Positions 1-7,196 of a DNA stretch of 64,000 nucleotides are shown here, piece after piece; the first letter of the stretch is position 1; each line of letters opens with the position of its first letter. Made by a program: the position numbers and the translations under genes. The notes beneath the pieces were generated by a model. It saw nothing but the letters and a program-made list of their open reading frames with translations. It searched no databases and was not told the origin of the DNA. The stretch is from assembly GCF_027531705.1 (NCBI RefSeq), contig NZ_JAPZSP010000026.1, positions 1 to 64,000 of the forward strand, read 5' to 3'. The stretch comes from Flavobacterium sp. GTDB lineage: Bacteria; Bacteroidota; Bacteroidia; Flavobacteriales; Flavobacteriaceae.

Positions 1-378
1 AGTAGTTCAAGTGGTTTGAGTGAGTTTTATCAAAATAATACTTTTATGGTTGGACAGACTTATTATGTTCGAGTATTTCATGCTGAATCAAGTTTACTGA
101 CTACCAATTTTACCATTTGTGTTCAGAATCCAACTCTTTCAATAGTGAATAATAGCATTGATGAAGCGAAAATATACCCTAATCCTGCAGATGATTATTT
201 TGAAATAGAAACAAGTTTAAATATAGATAAGGTTACTTTATATAATAGTAATGGGCAATTAGTTTTAATTGCGAAACAGAAAAAAATGTCAACTTCATCT
301 TTACAAAAAGGGATTTATTTTGTGAAAATAGAAGACGAAAAAGGAAGGGTTGTATTCAAGAAATTAGTTAAGAATTAA
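1..378 (+). CDS. T9SS-sorted exported protein, C-terminal part only
   Basis: The frame is open from the first base of the window, so the start and most of the protein lie upstream. The last 70 or so residues form a type A T9SS C-terminal sorting domain: an IYPNPADD box, then short beta strands with a YNSNGQLV motif, a KGIYFVKI motif and a basic end (KKLVKN). In this family the domain carries the cargo across the outer membrane through the gliding/PorSS machinery and is then removed. The preceding stretch (YYVRVFHAES) looks like the end of a beta-sandwich domain. Cargo function cannot be told from this fragment. Confidence 0.9.
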   Translation, partial: SSSSGLSEFYQNNTFMVGQTYYVRVFHAESSLLTTNFTICVQNPTLSIVNNSIDEAKIYPNPADDYFEIETSLNIDKVTLYNSNGQLVLIAKQKKMSTSSLQKGIYFVKIEDEKGRVVFKKLVKN

Positions 379-386
379 TAAAAAAA

Positions 387-412
387 AGCTGAAATTATTT
401 TCAGCTTTTTTT
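387..412. terminator. Bidirectional intrinsic terminator
   Basis: Perfect 8-bp stem AGCTGAAA/TTTCAGCT (387-394 and 399-406) with loop TTAT, an A-run before and a T-run after it. It serves the T9SS gene on the + strand. It overlaps the last codons of the truncated haemoglobin on the - strand, so it can also stop that transcript. Confidence 0.85.
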
Positions 413-787
413 ATCTTCACTTTGTACAATTTTTATTTGCATAATTGTAGAAATATTATGAGCCATATTTTTCATGCGTTCGCAATTAAAACCTTCAAAA
501 TTTTCGTTGATGGCTGCTTCAAAATGTGTCAACCAAATTTCAAACAACTCTTTTGATAAATAAGATTTCATATTTACATCCAAATGAATTTGAGTCAAAT
601 TATTAAAATAACCACCGGTTCCAAAAATGGCTTGAGACCAAAAAGTCACTAAAATAGGCAAGTGTTCCTCTAACTTTATTTTGACAACATCAGTAAAAAT
701 GTAACTGATTTTAGCATCAGATAAAAGTTTTTTGTAAAAATCCTCTACAATTATATATAAGTCGTCTTGATTTTGAACGTCATTCAT
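401..787 (-). CDS. Group III truncated haemoglobin (first of two)
   Basis: 128 residues, normal for TrHb3. The family pattern is visible: an FYKKLLSD helix, YIFTDV, EHLPILVTFW, then the proximal haem histidine at about His68 in a QIHLDV context, followed by LFEIWLTHFE. That segment closely resembles the KKHLDL...FFEIWL region I recall from Campylobacter Ctb. Members bind O2 and NO; several are induced by nitrosative stress. A paralogue sits in the nos operon at 57070-57441. The gene stands alone between two terminators, with its own promoter and a weak copy of the Crp/Fnr-type site found around the nos cluster. The role in NO handling is inferred. Confidence 0.88.
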   Translation of the reverse strand: MNDVQNQDDLYIIVEDFYKKLLSDAKISYIFTDVVKIKLEEHLPILVTFWSQAIFGTGGYFNNLTQIHLDVNMKSYLSKELFEIWLTHFEAAINENFEGFNCERMKNMAHNISTIMQIKIVQSEDKKS

Positions 788-806
788 TTCAGAAAAAATT
801 AAAGTG

Positions 807-851
807 CAAAGTTACACGATTACAAATTCAATAGGCTGATTTATGTCATAT
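807..851 (-). promoter_or_regulatory. Promoter and weak Crp/Fnr-type site of the truncated haemoglobin
   Basis: On the - strand, 814-807 reads TAACTTTG, a perfect match to the Bacteroidota -7 element TAnnTTTG. Upstream, 851-834 reads ATATGACATAAATCAGCC. Its first half-site and spacer resemble the operator at 61359-61376, but the second half keeps only TCA. The centre lies 35.5 bp from the end of the -7 element, against 36.5-37.5 bp at the other sites. The promoter is convincing; the operator is tentative. Confidence 0.55.
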
Positions 852-863
852 TTATAAAAGAAA

Positions 864-892
864 AAGGTTTCAAAAATTAATTTGAAACCTTT
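864..892 (-). terminator. Terminator of gcvP
   Basis: Inverted repeat AAGGTTTCAAA/TTTGAAACCTT with a short AT loop. Read on the - strand it is followed by TTTTTCTTTT. It lies 34 bp past the gcvP stop codon and isolates gcvP from the haemoglobin gene downstream. Confidence 0.8.
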
Positions 893-925
893 ATCGTCTT
901 AATACTTAATACTAAAATCTTAATA

Positions 926-3769
926 CTACATATACGCTTCAATAGGAGCACAGCTACAAACTAAATTTCTATCGCCATAAGCATCATCTACACGACGAAC
1001 GCTTGGCCAAAATTTATTTTCAGCAATGTATTCCAATGGGTAAGCTGCTTGTTCTCTTGTGTATGGAAAAACCCAAGTATCGGCAGTTAACATGTTTAAT
1101 GTATGTGGTGCATTGTGCAACACATTGTTAGTTTCCTCTTTAGTTGCTGCTTCAATTTCTTTTCTAATAGAAATCATAGCGTCACAAAAACGATCTAATT
1201 CGGCTAAATCTTCTGATTCTGTTGGTTCAATCATCAAAGTTCCAGCTACTGGGAAAGAAACTGTTGGTGCGTGGAAACCATAATCCATTAAACGTTTTGC
1301 AATATCGGTAACTTCAATTCCTTTTTCTTTGAATGCTCTACAATCTAAAATCATTTCGTGTGCCGCTCTTCCCATTTCTCCTGAATATAAAACTGGATAG
1401 TGCGATTCTAAACGCGTTTTCATATAATTAGCATTCAAAATTGCATATTTTGTAGCATTTGTAACGCCTTCTGAACCTAACATAGATATATATCCATAAG
1501 AAATTAAGCAAACTAAAGCCGAACCGTAAGGCGCAGCAGAAATAGCAGTAATTGCTTGATCTCCACCAGTAGGAATAATTGGATTGGTTGGTAAAAACGG
1601 AACTAATTTTTCGTTTACACAAATTGGTCCAACACCTGGTCCACCGCCACCATGTGGAATAGCGAATGTTTTGTGTAAATTCAAGTGACAAACATCAGCA
1701 CCAATTGTTGCCGGATTTGTTAATCCAACTTGTGCATTCATATTCGCTCCATCCATGTAAACCAAACCACCATTGTCGTGAATGATTTGAGTGATTTCGC
1801 AAATAGCACTTTCAAAAACTCCATGCGTTGAAGGATAAGTTACCATCAAACATGAAAGATTTGCTGCATGTTCAATAGCTCTTGCTCTTAAATCTTCTAC
1901 ATCAATGTTACCGTTTTCCATTGTTTTGGTCACGATAATAGTCATTCCTGCCATAGCTGCCGAAGCTGGATTGGTTCCGTGAGCTGATGATGGAATCAAA
2001 CATACATTTCTGTGATCATCACCGCGAGATAAATGATAAGCACGAATTGCCATCAAGCCAGCATATTCTCCTTGTGCACCTGAATTTGGTTGCAAAGTTG
2101 TTCCTGCAAAACCAGTAACTACATTTAATTGATGCTCTAATTTTTTAAGCATAATTTGATAACCTTCCGCTTGTTCCACTGGAGCAAATGGGTGAATGCT
2201 GTTCCAATTTGCCATTGATAATGGTAGCATTTCGGCTGCAGCGTTCAATTTCATCGTACATGAACCTAATGAAATCATGGAATGATTTAACGATAAATCT
2301 TTACGCTCTAATTTTTTGATATAACGCATCAACTGACTTTCAGAATGATGACTATTGAAAACATCATGCGTTAAGAAAGTTGAAGTTCTCTCTAATGATG
2401 ATGGGATATTATTTGTTGAAGATAATTCAGAAACTTTGAAACTTTCTTTACCTGTTGCTTCTGCAAAAATGGCAATGATTTGATTCAAATCTGAAATTGA
2501 AGTCGTTTCATTTACAGAAATTGAAATAGTTTCACCATCTATATAAAAGAAATTAACTTCATGTTTTTCTGCAATTGCTTTTACTTTTGAAGCGTCTGCT
2601 TTTACAGAAATAGTATCAAAGAAAGAAGTATTTACATTATAAACGCCCAATTTGTTTAAAGCATCTGATAAAGTTACTGCAGAGGCATGCACTTTATTGG
2701 CAATATATTTCAATCCTTTTGGACCGTGAAAAACGGCGTACATTCCAGCCATAACAGCCAATAAAACTTGAGCTGTACAAATATTAGAAGTTGCTTTTTC
2801 ACGTTTGATGTGTTGCTCACGAGTTCCTAAAGCCATTCTCAAGGCACGATTTCCGTTAGCATCTATTGTAACACCAATAATTCTTCCTGGCATTGAACGT
2901 TTGTGTTCTTCTTTAGTTGCAAAAAACGCAGCATGTGGTCCGCCATAACCCATCGGAATTCCGAAACGTTGTGAAGTTCCAACTACTACATCAGCACCCA
3001 TTTCTCCTGGAGGAGTTAATTTTACCAATGATAAAATATCTGAAGCTACAGCCACTTTTATTTCGTTTTCGTGTGCTTTTGCAATAAAATTGGCATAGTC
3101 ATTTACTTGACCAAATTTTCCTGGATATTGTAAAATTGCTCCGAAAAAATCTGTTGAAAAATCAAATGTTTCGTGATTTCCAATTACTAATTCAATTCCT
3201 TTTGGAGTTGAACGTGTTTGTAAAACCGATAATGTTTGAGGTAGAATTTCTTCAGAAACGAAGAATTTACTAGCATTGTTTTTCTTTTGATCACGTGTAC
3301 GAACATCAAATAATAAAGCCATTGCTTCAGCAGCTGCAGTTCCTTCGTCAAGAAGTGATGCGTTGGCAATCTCCATTCCTGTAAGTTCGATTATCGTAGT
3401 TTGATAATTTAGAATTGCTTCTAAACGACCTTGTGCAATCTCAGCTTGATAAGGTGTGTAAGCTGTGTACCAACCTGGATTTTCAAAAATATTTCTCTGA
3501 ATCACTGCTGGTACAATCGCTGGATGATATCCCAAACCAATATACGATTTGAAAACTTTATTTTTCTTTCCTAATTCTTGAATGTGCGTTAGGTATTCAT
3601 ATTCAGTCATTGGAGCGTCTAAATCCAAGTCTTTTTTTAGACGGATATTGTCTGGCACAGTTTCATAAATTAACTGGTCAAGACTTTCTACTCCTATGGT
3701 TTTAAACATATGTTGTAGGTCGTTCTCACGTGGACCTATGTGGCGTAATGCAAATGAGTCTGTTTTCAT
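926..3769 (-). CDS. gcvP: Glycine dehydrogenase (aminomethyl-transferring), P-protein
   Basis: 947 residues, the usual length of the fused alpha2-type P-protein. This PLP enzyme decarboxylates glycine and passes the aminomethyl group to lipoyl-GcvH in the glycine cleavage system. The N-terminal [13 protein letters not shown] motif and the internal duplication of two aminotransferase-like halves are visible. The PLP lysine lies at about residue 700 in [16 protein letters not shown]. The start is the first ATG, matching the family N-terminus. gcvH and gcvT are not in the window, so the operon is dispersed, as is common in this phylum. TACTTTTG at 3821-3814 is a candidate -7 element on the - strand, but no -33 TTG is at the right spacing. 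Confidence 0.98.
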   Translation of the reverse strand: MKTDSFALRHIGPRENDLQHMFKTIGVESLDQLIYETVPDNIRLKKDLDLDAPMTEYEYLTHIQELGKKNKVFKSYIGLGYHPAIVPAVIQRNIFENPGWYTAYTPYQAEIAQGRLEAILNYQTTIIELTGMEIANASLLDEGTAAAEAMALLFDVRTRDQKKNNASKFFVSEEILPQTLSVLQTRSTPKGIELVIGNHETFDFSTDFFGAILQYPGKFGQVNDYANFIAKAHENEIKVAVASDILSLVKLTPPGEMGADVVVGTSQRFGIPMGYGGPHAAFFATKEEHKRSMPGRIIGVTIDANGNRALRMALGTREQHIKREKATSNICTAQVLLAVMAGMYAVFHGPKGLKYIANKVHASAVTLSDALNKLGVYNVNTSFFDTISVKADASKVKAIAEKHEVNFFYIDGETISISVNETTSISDLNQIIAIFAEATGKESFKVSELSSTNNIPSSLERTSTFLTHDVFNSHHSESQLMRYIKKLERKDLSLNHSMISLGSCTMKLNAAAEMLPLSMANWNSIHPFAPVEQAEGYQIMLKKLEHQLNVVTGFAGTTLQPNSGAQGEYAGLMAIRAYHLSRGDDHRNVCLIPSSAHGTNPASAAMAGMTIIVTKTMENGNIDVEDLRARAIEHAANLSCLMVTYPSTHGVFESAICEITQIIHDNGGLVYMDGANMNAQVGLTNPATIGADVCHLNLHKTFAIPHGGGGPGVGPICVNEKLVPFLPTNPIIPTGGDQAITAISAAPYGSALVCLISYGYISMLGSEGVTNATKYAILNANYMKTRLESHYPVLYSGEMGRAAHEMILDCRAFKEKGIEVTDIAKRLMDYGFHAPTVSFPVAGTLMIEPTESEDLAELDRFCDAMISIRKEIEAATKEETNNVLHNAPHTLNMLTADTWVFPYTREQAAYPLEYIAENKFWPSVRRVDDAYGDRNLVCSCAPIEAYM

Positions 3770-3907
3770 TTAAATAATTATATATATAAAGTTTGTGTGT
3801 TGTTTTAAGAGAACAAAAGTAATTATTAAACTTTTATTTTTAAGTTAAACAAAGGGTAATATTTTGAGAAATTGTTAACTAAAAACAAGGTTTATTAACA
3901 TAATGAT

Positions 3908-3915
3908 TAGTTTTG
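3908..3915 (+). promoter_or_regulatory. -7 promoter element just before the UbiA-like gene
   Basis: TAGTTTTG fits TAnnTTTG exactly and ends only 5 nt before the ATG at 3920. The transcript would be leaderless or nearly so. No TTG sits 17-23 bp upstream, so the -33 part is weak. Confidence 0.45.
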
Positions 3916-3919
3916 TAGC

Positions 3920-4732
3920 ATGCGATTTTTTAGAAAATTTTTTGGTTTTTACATCAATTCAAGCATTCATGTGGCTTTGTCTGTTTATGCTTTGGTTCAA
4001 TTGACGCAAATTTTGTTTAGCATTTCTAATGATTTTGCTACTTCTTACTTCGCTTTTTTCGGAACAATTGTGGGATATAATTTTGTGAAATACGATGCTT
4101 TAGCAAGAACAAAAAAGATACAAATGTCACTTCAATTAAAAGGAATTGCCTTTTTGAGTTTTCTGTCTTTGATAGCTACTGGATATTATTTTTTTCGATT
4201 GCAAAAAACTACACAATTTATTGGTTTTGTATTTCTCGCCATAACATTATTATATACTTTGCCGTTCTTTCCCAACAAAAAAAATGCTCGAAATTGGGCT
4301 GGATTTAAAATTTACATTGTGGCTTTGTGTTGGGTTGGCGTGACTCTGTTTTTACCTATAATTAATAATAATTTACCTTTTACAAATTATGTGTTTTTGG
4401 TTGCAGCACAACGATTTATATTGATTTTTGTATTGATTTTAATCTTTGAAATCATCGATTTAAGATTGGATGATCCGCATTTGAAAACCGTTCCGCAGCA
4501 AATAGGAGTCGTAAAAACCAAACGAGTAGCAGTTACTTTGATGCTACTATTCGTGTTATTAGAATTTTTATCGACGGATTTTAGAATAGAATTTTTTTCT
4601 TTAAAATCGGCTTTAGCAATAACAACAATTTTGTTTTTGTTGTTTTCAAATGAAAATAGGTCAAGGTATTATGCTTCTTTTTGGGTGGAAAGTATTCCGA
4701 TATTTTGGTGGTTGGTTGTTGAAATAATTTAA
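3920..4732 (+). CDS. UbiA-like prenyltransferase-family membrane protein
   Basis: 270 residues with about eight hydrophobic helices. Two polar stretches sit where UbiA-family enzymes place their Mg-diphosphate motifs: GYNFVKYD at residues 52-59 and EIIDLRLDD at 177-185, the latter followed by an IGVVKTKRVA stretch like the L-G-x-x-x-A/T segment of the family. The match is distant and the first motif is reduced to N-x4-D, so catalytic activity is unproven. The gene stands alone. A strong palindromic hairpin follows it. Confidence 0.6.
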   Translation: MRFFRKFFGFYINSSIHVALSVYALVQLTQILFSISNDFATSYFAFFGTIVGYNFVKYDALARTKKIQMSLQLKGIAFLSFLSLIATGYYFFRLQKTTQFIGFVFLAITLLYTLPFFPNKKNARNWAGFKIYIVALCWVGVTLFLPIINNNLPFTNYVFLVAAQRFILIFVLILIFEIIDLRLDDPHLKTVPQQIGVVKTKRVAVTLMLLFVLLEFLSTDFRIEFFSLKSALAITTILFLLFSNENRSRYYASFWVESIPIFWWLVVEII

Positions 4733-4762
4733 ACCTGACAGGTTTTCTAAACCTGTCAGGTT
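4732..4762. repeat. Perfect 13-bp inverted repeat, possible terminator or repeat unit
   Basis: AACCTGACAGGTT (4732-4744) and its exact reverse complement AACCTGTCAGGTT (4750-4762) flank a 5-nt loop, followed by a short T-run. Each arm is itself almost palindromic about its middle base. It directly follows the UbiA-like stop codon and may end that transcript. The arm words look like a dispersed intergenic repeat rather than a one-off terminator. Confidence 0.7.
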
Positions 4763-4825
4763 GGATTTTTAGCCATTGAAAACTATTCGTTCTTCAACTT
4801 TTGTTTCACTTGCTTTTCGTTTTCC

Positions 4826-5155
4826 TCAAAAGAAAAAGTACAAGTTTAAAAATAACATGATTCCTAAATAGATAGTAAATCCTCCAATTTTATAGCTTAA
4901 TTTTTCTATTAATAATTGATAACTGTCTTGATACATATTCATTTCAAGAATCATTAATGCAAAACCTAAATTTAATAAATAAAAACCTGTTTCGAATAAT
5001 TTGTTGGTCGCATTTGCAATTTCTTCGCGACCTTTAAAAATGTCTAACATATAAACTTTACTGTTTTTGAAAAGCGTTCTTGAAACGTAATAGGTTAAGA
5101 ATAAAGCAACTGGTAAGTAAATGGCGTAACCGATTAAAATTTTTGTAGTTTCCAT
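4826..5155 (-). CDS. Small membrane protein, paralogue of the next gene
   Basis: 109 residues from the ATG at 5155, giving the N-terminus METTKILIGYAIY. An open frame reaches further upstream to 5236, but that part lies over the preceding gene and starts with a non-ATG codon. Three hydrophobic helices are seen. A G-F-Y-L-L-N-L-G-F motif near residue 60 recurs as G-Y-Y-L-L-N-L-G-Y in the gene at 5167-5511, and both begin with a similar GY-IY-L helix, so the two are diverged copies. Last gene of a - strand row headed by the GbsR-type regulator. Function unknown. Confidence 0.75.
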   Translation of the reverse strand: METTKILIGYAIYLPVALFLTYYVSRTLFKNSKVYMLDIFKGREEIANATNKLFETGFYLLNLGFALMILEMNMYQDSYQLLIEKLSYKIGGFTIYLGIMLFLNLYFFF

Positions 5156-5166
5156 AATAAATGTAT

Positions 5167-5511
5167 TTAAATTAATTTTTTGATATATTTCGTAAGGAGG
5201 ATAATATTGAAGTAGTGCATCATGGCAATAGTGCAAATAATGACCGCCGATTTGAAAGCAATAATTTCAATAAGTTGATGAAACGAAAGGATTTTCTCCC
5301 AAGAGATTAAAGTCATTGCACAATAACCCAAATTCAATAAATAATAGCCAACTAACAATATTTGATTGATTTTGTGACACAAATCTTCATGATTTGGAAG
5401 AAGTTCTGAAACGAATATGTTGCCGTTGTTGTAACATATTTTTCCGACTTTTATTATGATTATCGTGGTTATCAATAGGTAAATTGTGTAACCAATAATG
5501 TTGAGGTTCAT
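5167..5511 (-). CDS. Small membrane protein, paralogue of the previous gene
   Basis: 114 residues from the ATG at 5511 (MNLNIIGYTIYLL). The longer frame to 5586 overlaps the upstream gene and is not needed. Three to four hydrophobic helices and the shared GYYLLNLGY motif link it to 4826-5155. Its start overlaps the stop of the gene at 5508-5801 by 4 bp, which suggests translational coupling. The next gene begins 11 bp after its stop. Function unknown; the context suggests a membrane-linked trait governed by the GbsR-type protein. Confidence 0.75.
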   Translation of the reverse strand: MNLNIIGYTIYLLITTIIIIKVGKICYNNGNIFVSELLPNHEDLCHKINQILLVGYYLLNLGYCAMTLISWEKILSFHQLIEIIAFKSAVIICTIAMMHYFNIILLTKYIKKLI

Positions 5512-5801
5512 GGTTTCTGTTTTTTTGTATATATTATTACAGATAGAAAAATGCAAAGAACTAAAGGAAAACATATCAAAACCCAAGTTAAAGTATCAAC
5601 ATAGTTTATGTTTTCATTGTAATACCATAAAGAAAAGAAAGCTATTACTAAAAGGAAATATATTTTTATATACAGATTTTCTCTATACTTATTCCAATAA
5701 ATAAGGCCAATTATTATTTGAAGTAATCCAGTTAACATTGTTGAATATGCAGCTAGATAAAAGAAACCTTCTTCTATAAAGCCAATTAGTAATAATACCA
5801 A
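5508..5801 (-). CDS. Small membrane protein with unclear start
   Basis: At most 97 residues from a TTG at 5801. Three hydrophobic helices are seen (LVLLLIGFIEEGFF, MLTGLLQIIIGLIYW, IYFLLVIAFFSLWY). The same frame stays open upstream to about 5861 and still reads like protein (FFLKDLKITNTIAISIP), but there is no ATG, and a stop codon then closes it. So either a rare start codon is used or the 5' end has been damaged, perhaps at the A/T run near 5847-5853. It is coupled by a 4-bp overlap to the next gene and follows the regulator by about 80 bp. Confidence 0.6.
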   Translation of the reverse strand: MVLLLIGFIEEGFFYLAAYSTMLTGLLQIIIGLIYWNKYRENLYIKIYFLLVIAFFSLWYYNENINYVDTLTWVLICFPLVLCIFLSVIIYTKKQKP

Positions 5802-5881
5802 AGGAATTGAAATTGCTATTGTATTTGTTATTTTTAAATCTTTCAGAAAAAAATGAAAGTTTTAGTTAAATTTTTTTTACT

Positions 5882-6385
5882 CTATTTCATTATTTTAACA
5901 ACCAATTTTGCTAACCAATTGTCTTTGTATTCTGTCATTTTGTCTAACATATTATCTGCTTTTAGAACAAAATCATATAGTTTAGTGGTTTGATCTACAA
6001 AATGTTTTTCTTCTGCTGTATTATCTGATGTTATGGAAGAAACTTCTTTTAAAACTTTCAAAGCAGGTTTGATTTCTCGTTTACTACGTTCTCTTGAAAT
6101 TTTTACTGCTAATTCGTCTAAGTCTTTTTCGGCTGTAAAAAATTCACGTCTTTCACCAGCTTTGTATTCTTTATAAACAATTCCCCAATCCATTAATGCT
6201 CTTAAATTCATAGAAGCATTTCCTCTCGAAATTTGCAATTCTTCCATTATGTCTTCCATTGAAACTGCTTCGTGAGAAACCATCAAAAGCGCATGAATTT
6301 GAGCCATGGTTTTATTTATTCCCCATTGACTACCCAATGCACCCCAAGTTTGAACGAATTTATTTTTAGCTTCTTTAAATTCCAT
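5882..6385 (-). CDS. GbsR/MarR-type transcriptional regulator
   Basis: 167 residues from the ATG at 6385. A TTG 30 bp upstream would lie inside the promoter, so it is rejected as start. The N-terminal half is a winged helix: FVQTWGALGSQWGINKTMAQIHALLM, then VSMEDIMEELQISRGNASMNLRALMDWGIV as the recognition region, then a charged wing (AGERREFF). The C-terminal half is helical and probably forms the dimer. GbsR proteins are MarR-related repressors; in Bacillus the type member senses choline, but most Bacteroidota members have unknown ligands. It heads a row of three membrane proteins, its likely targets. Three phased palindromes upstream may be its operators. Confidence 0.85.
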   Translation of the reverse strand: MEFKEAKNKFVQTWGALGSQWGINKTMAQIHALLMVSHEAVSMEDIMEELQISRGNASMNLRALMDWGIVYKEYKAGERREFFTAEKDLDELAVKISRERSKREIKPALKVLKEVSSITSDNTAEEKHFVDQTTKLYDFVLKADNMLDKMTEYKDNWLAKLVVKIMK

Positions 6386-6412
6386 TTTGATGGTTATTTC
6401 ATTTTGATAAGA

Positions 6413-6443
6413 CAAAGGTATATAAAAGTTTTTAAAGTTTCAA
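6413..6443 (-). promoter_or_regulatory. Promoter of the GbsR-type regulator
   Basis: On the - strand, TTG at 6443-6441, a spacer of exactly 20 bp, then TACCTTTG at 6420-6413. This is a textbook Flavobacterium promoter. Transcription should start near 6407, giving a leader of about 22 nt before the ATG at 6385. Confidence 0.8.
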
Positions 6444-6486
6444 AAAAAAATGAAAGTTTGTTTGTTTTTATTTAAAAACGTATAAA

Positions 6487-6560
6487 TTGGTGAATACAAT
6501 CACTAATAAATATATAATATTGGTGAATACGTTCACCAAAAAACATATTAAATTGGTGAA
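6487..6560. promoter_or_regulatory. Array of three phased inverted repeats (probable operators)
   Basis: TTGGTGAATACAATCACTAA (6487-6506), TTGGTGAATACGTTCACCAA (6520-6539) and a left half TTGGTGAA (6553-6560). The middle copy is a perfect 8-bp palindrome around TACG. The three are spaced exactly 33 bp apart, about three helix turns, so they face the same side of the DNA. They lie 45-120 bp upstream of the regulator's promoter. No divergent gene exists on the other side, so autoregulation by the GbsR-type protein is the simplest reading. Confidence 0.65.
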
Positions 6561-6603
6561 CAAGTATAATTTTAGGTAATTTTTGAAATAGAATTATTAT
6601 AAA

Positions 6604-6659
6604 AACCATTAAGAAATTAAGTGGCAGTAAGTTCTAAATCTTAATTTTCTTAATGGTTA
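6604..6659 (-). terminator. Long hairpin ending the 6663-7175 transcript
   Basis: Arms ACCATTAAGAAATTAAG and CTTAATTTTCTTAATGGT pair with one bulged base around an 18-nt loop, immediately after the stop codon of the lipoprotein gene on the - strand. It is long for a simple terminator and could also protect the mRNA 3' end. Confidence 0.6.
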
Positions 6660-6662
6660 AAT

Positions 6663-7175
6663 TTATCGTTTATAGGTTTTTCCATGTAGAGTTTTATAAA
6701 AACCCTCAAAATTCATAAAATAAGTATCAAAATCAATATTTTCACTACAATTTGATTCTATAACACCATATTTATCAATCATGCCACATTCAAAACAGAG
6801 TTTCAAAACACTGACAATTTTATTGTTTTTCTTTAAAATTAATATATCTCTGTATGATGGAACACATGCTGTTAAATGACTTTCATAATAAATATCATTT
6901 GTTATGAATTCATCAATTTTTTTAATTTTCTCTTTAGGTACAAGATTTTTTATGTAACCATATGAAATAAGTTCTTTTTCAAAAGTTTGAAAATTTAATT
7001 TATGTCCATAAACGCTCATGAAAATTTCATTAAATCTTTTTGTAGTATCATTTTTATCAGCAATTTCATCAGTAATGACATAATGAATAATTTCATCGAA
7101 ATTATTAACATTTCTTTCTTTTTTACAGCTAAAAAGAAATAATACTATGATCGAAGAATAAAATAATTTTCTCAT
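6663..7175 (-). CDS. Small lipoprotein of unknown function
   Basis: 170 residues with a lipoprotein signal: MRKLF, a hydrophobic stretch, then the lipobox LFSC at residues 14-17 followed by KK. The rest is a mixed alpha/beta domain with a conserved-looking CFECG pair of cysteines near residue 127 and two further cysteines (TACVPS, ESNCSE). No family was recognised. It lies about 20 bp downstream of the M3 peptidase gene, so the two may be co-transcribed. Confidence 0.7.
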   Translation of the reverse strand: MRKLFYSSIIVLFLFSCKKERNVNNFDEIIHYVITDEIADKNDTTKRFNEIFMSVYGHKLNFQTFEKELISYGYIKNLVPKEKIKKIDEFITNDIYYESHLTACVPSYRDILILKKNNKIVSVLKLCFECGMIDKYGVIESNCSENIDFDTYFMNFEGFYKTLHGKTYKR

Positions 7176-7196
7176 AACTTCAGTATTATGTGATTT

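Noticed and set aside
1059..1283. Open frames antisense to gcvP and to other large genes
   Set aside because: They lie wholly within well-supported genes on the other strand, lack family features, and are expected by chance in AT-rich coding DNA.
6487..6560. Repeated palindromes as a small CRISPR array
   Set aside because: The units are 20-bp inverted repeats at 33-bp steps with short AT-rich gaps, no cas genes exist nearby, and the place upstream of a regulator promoter fits operators.
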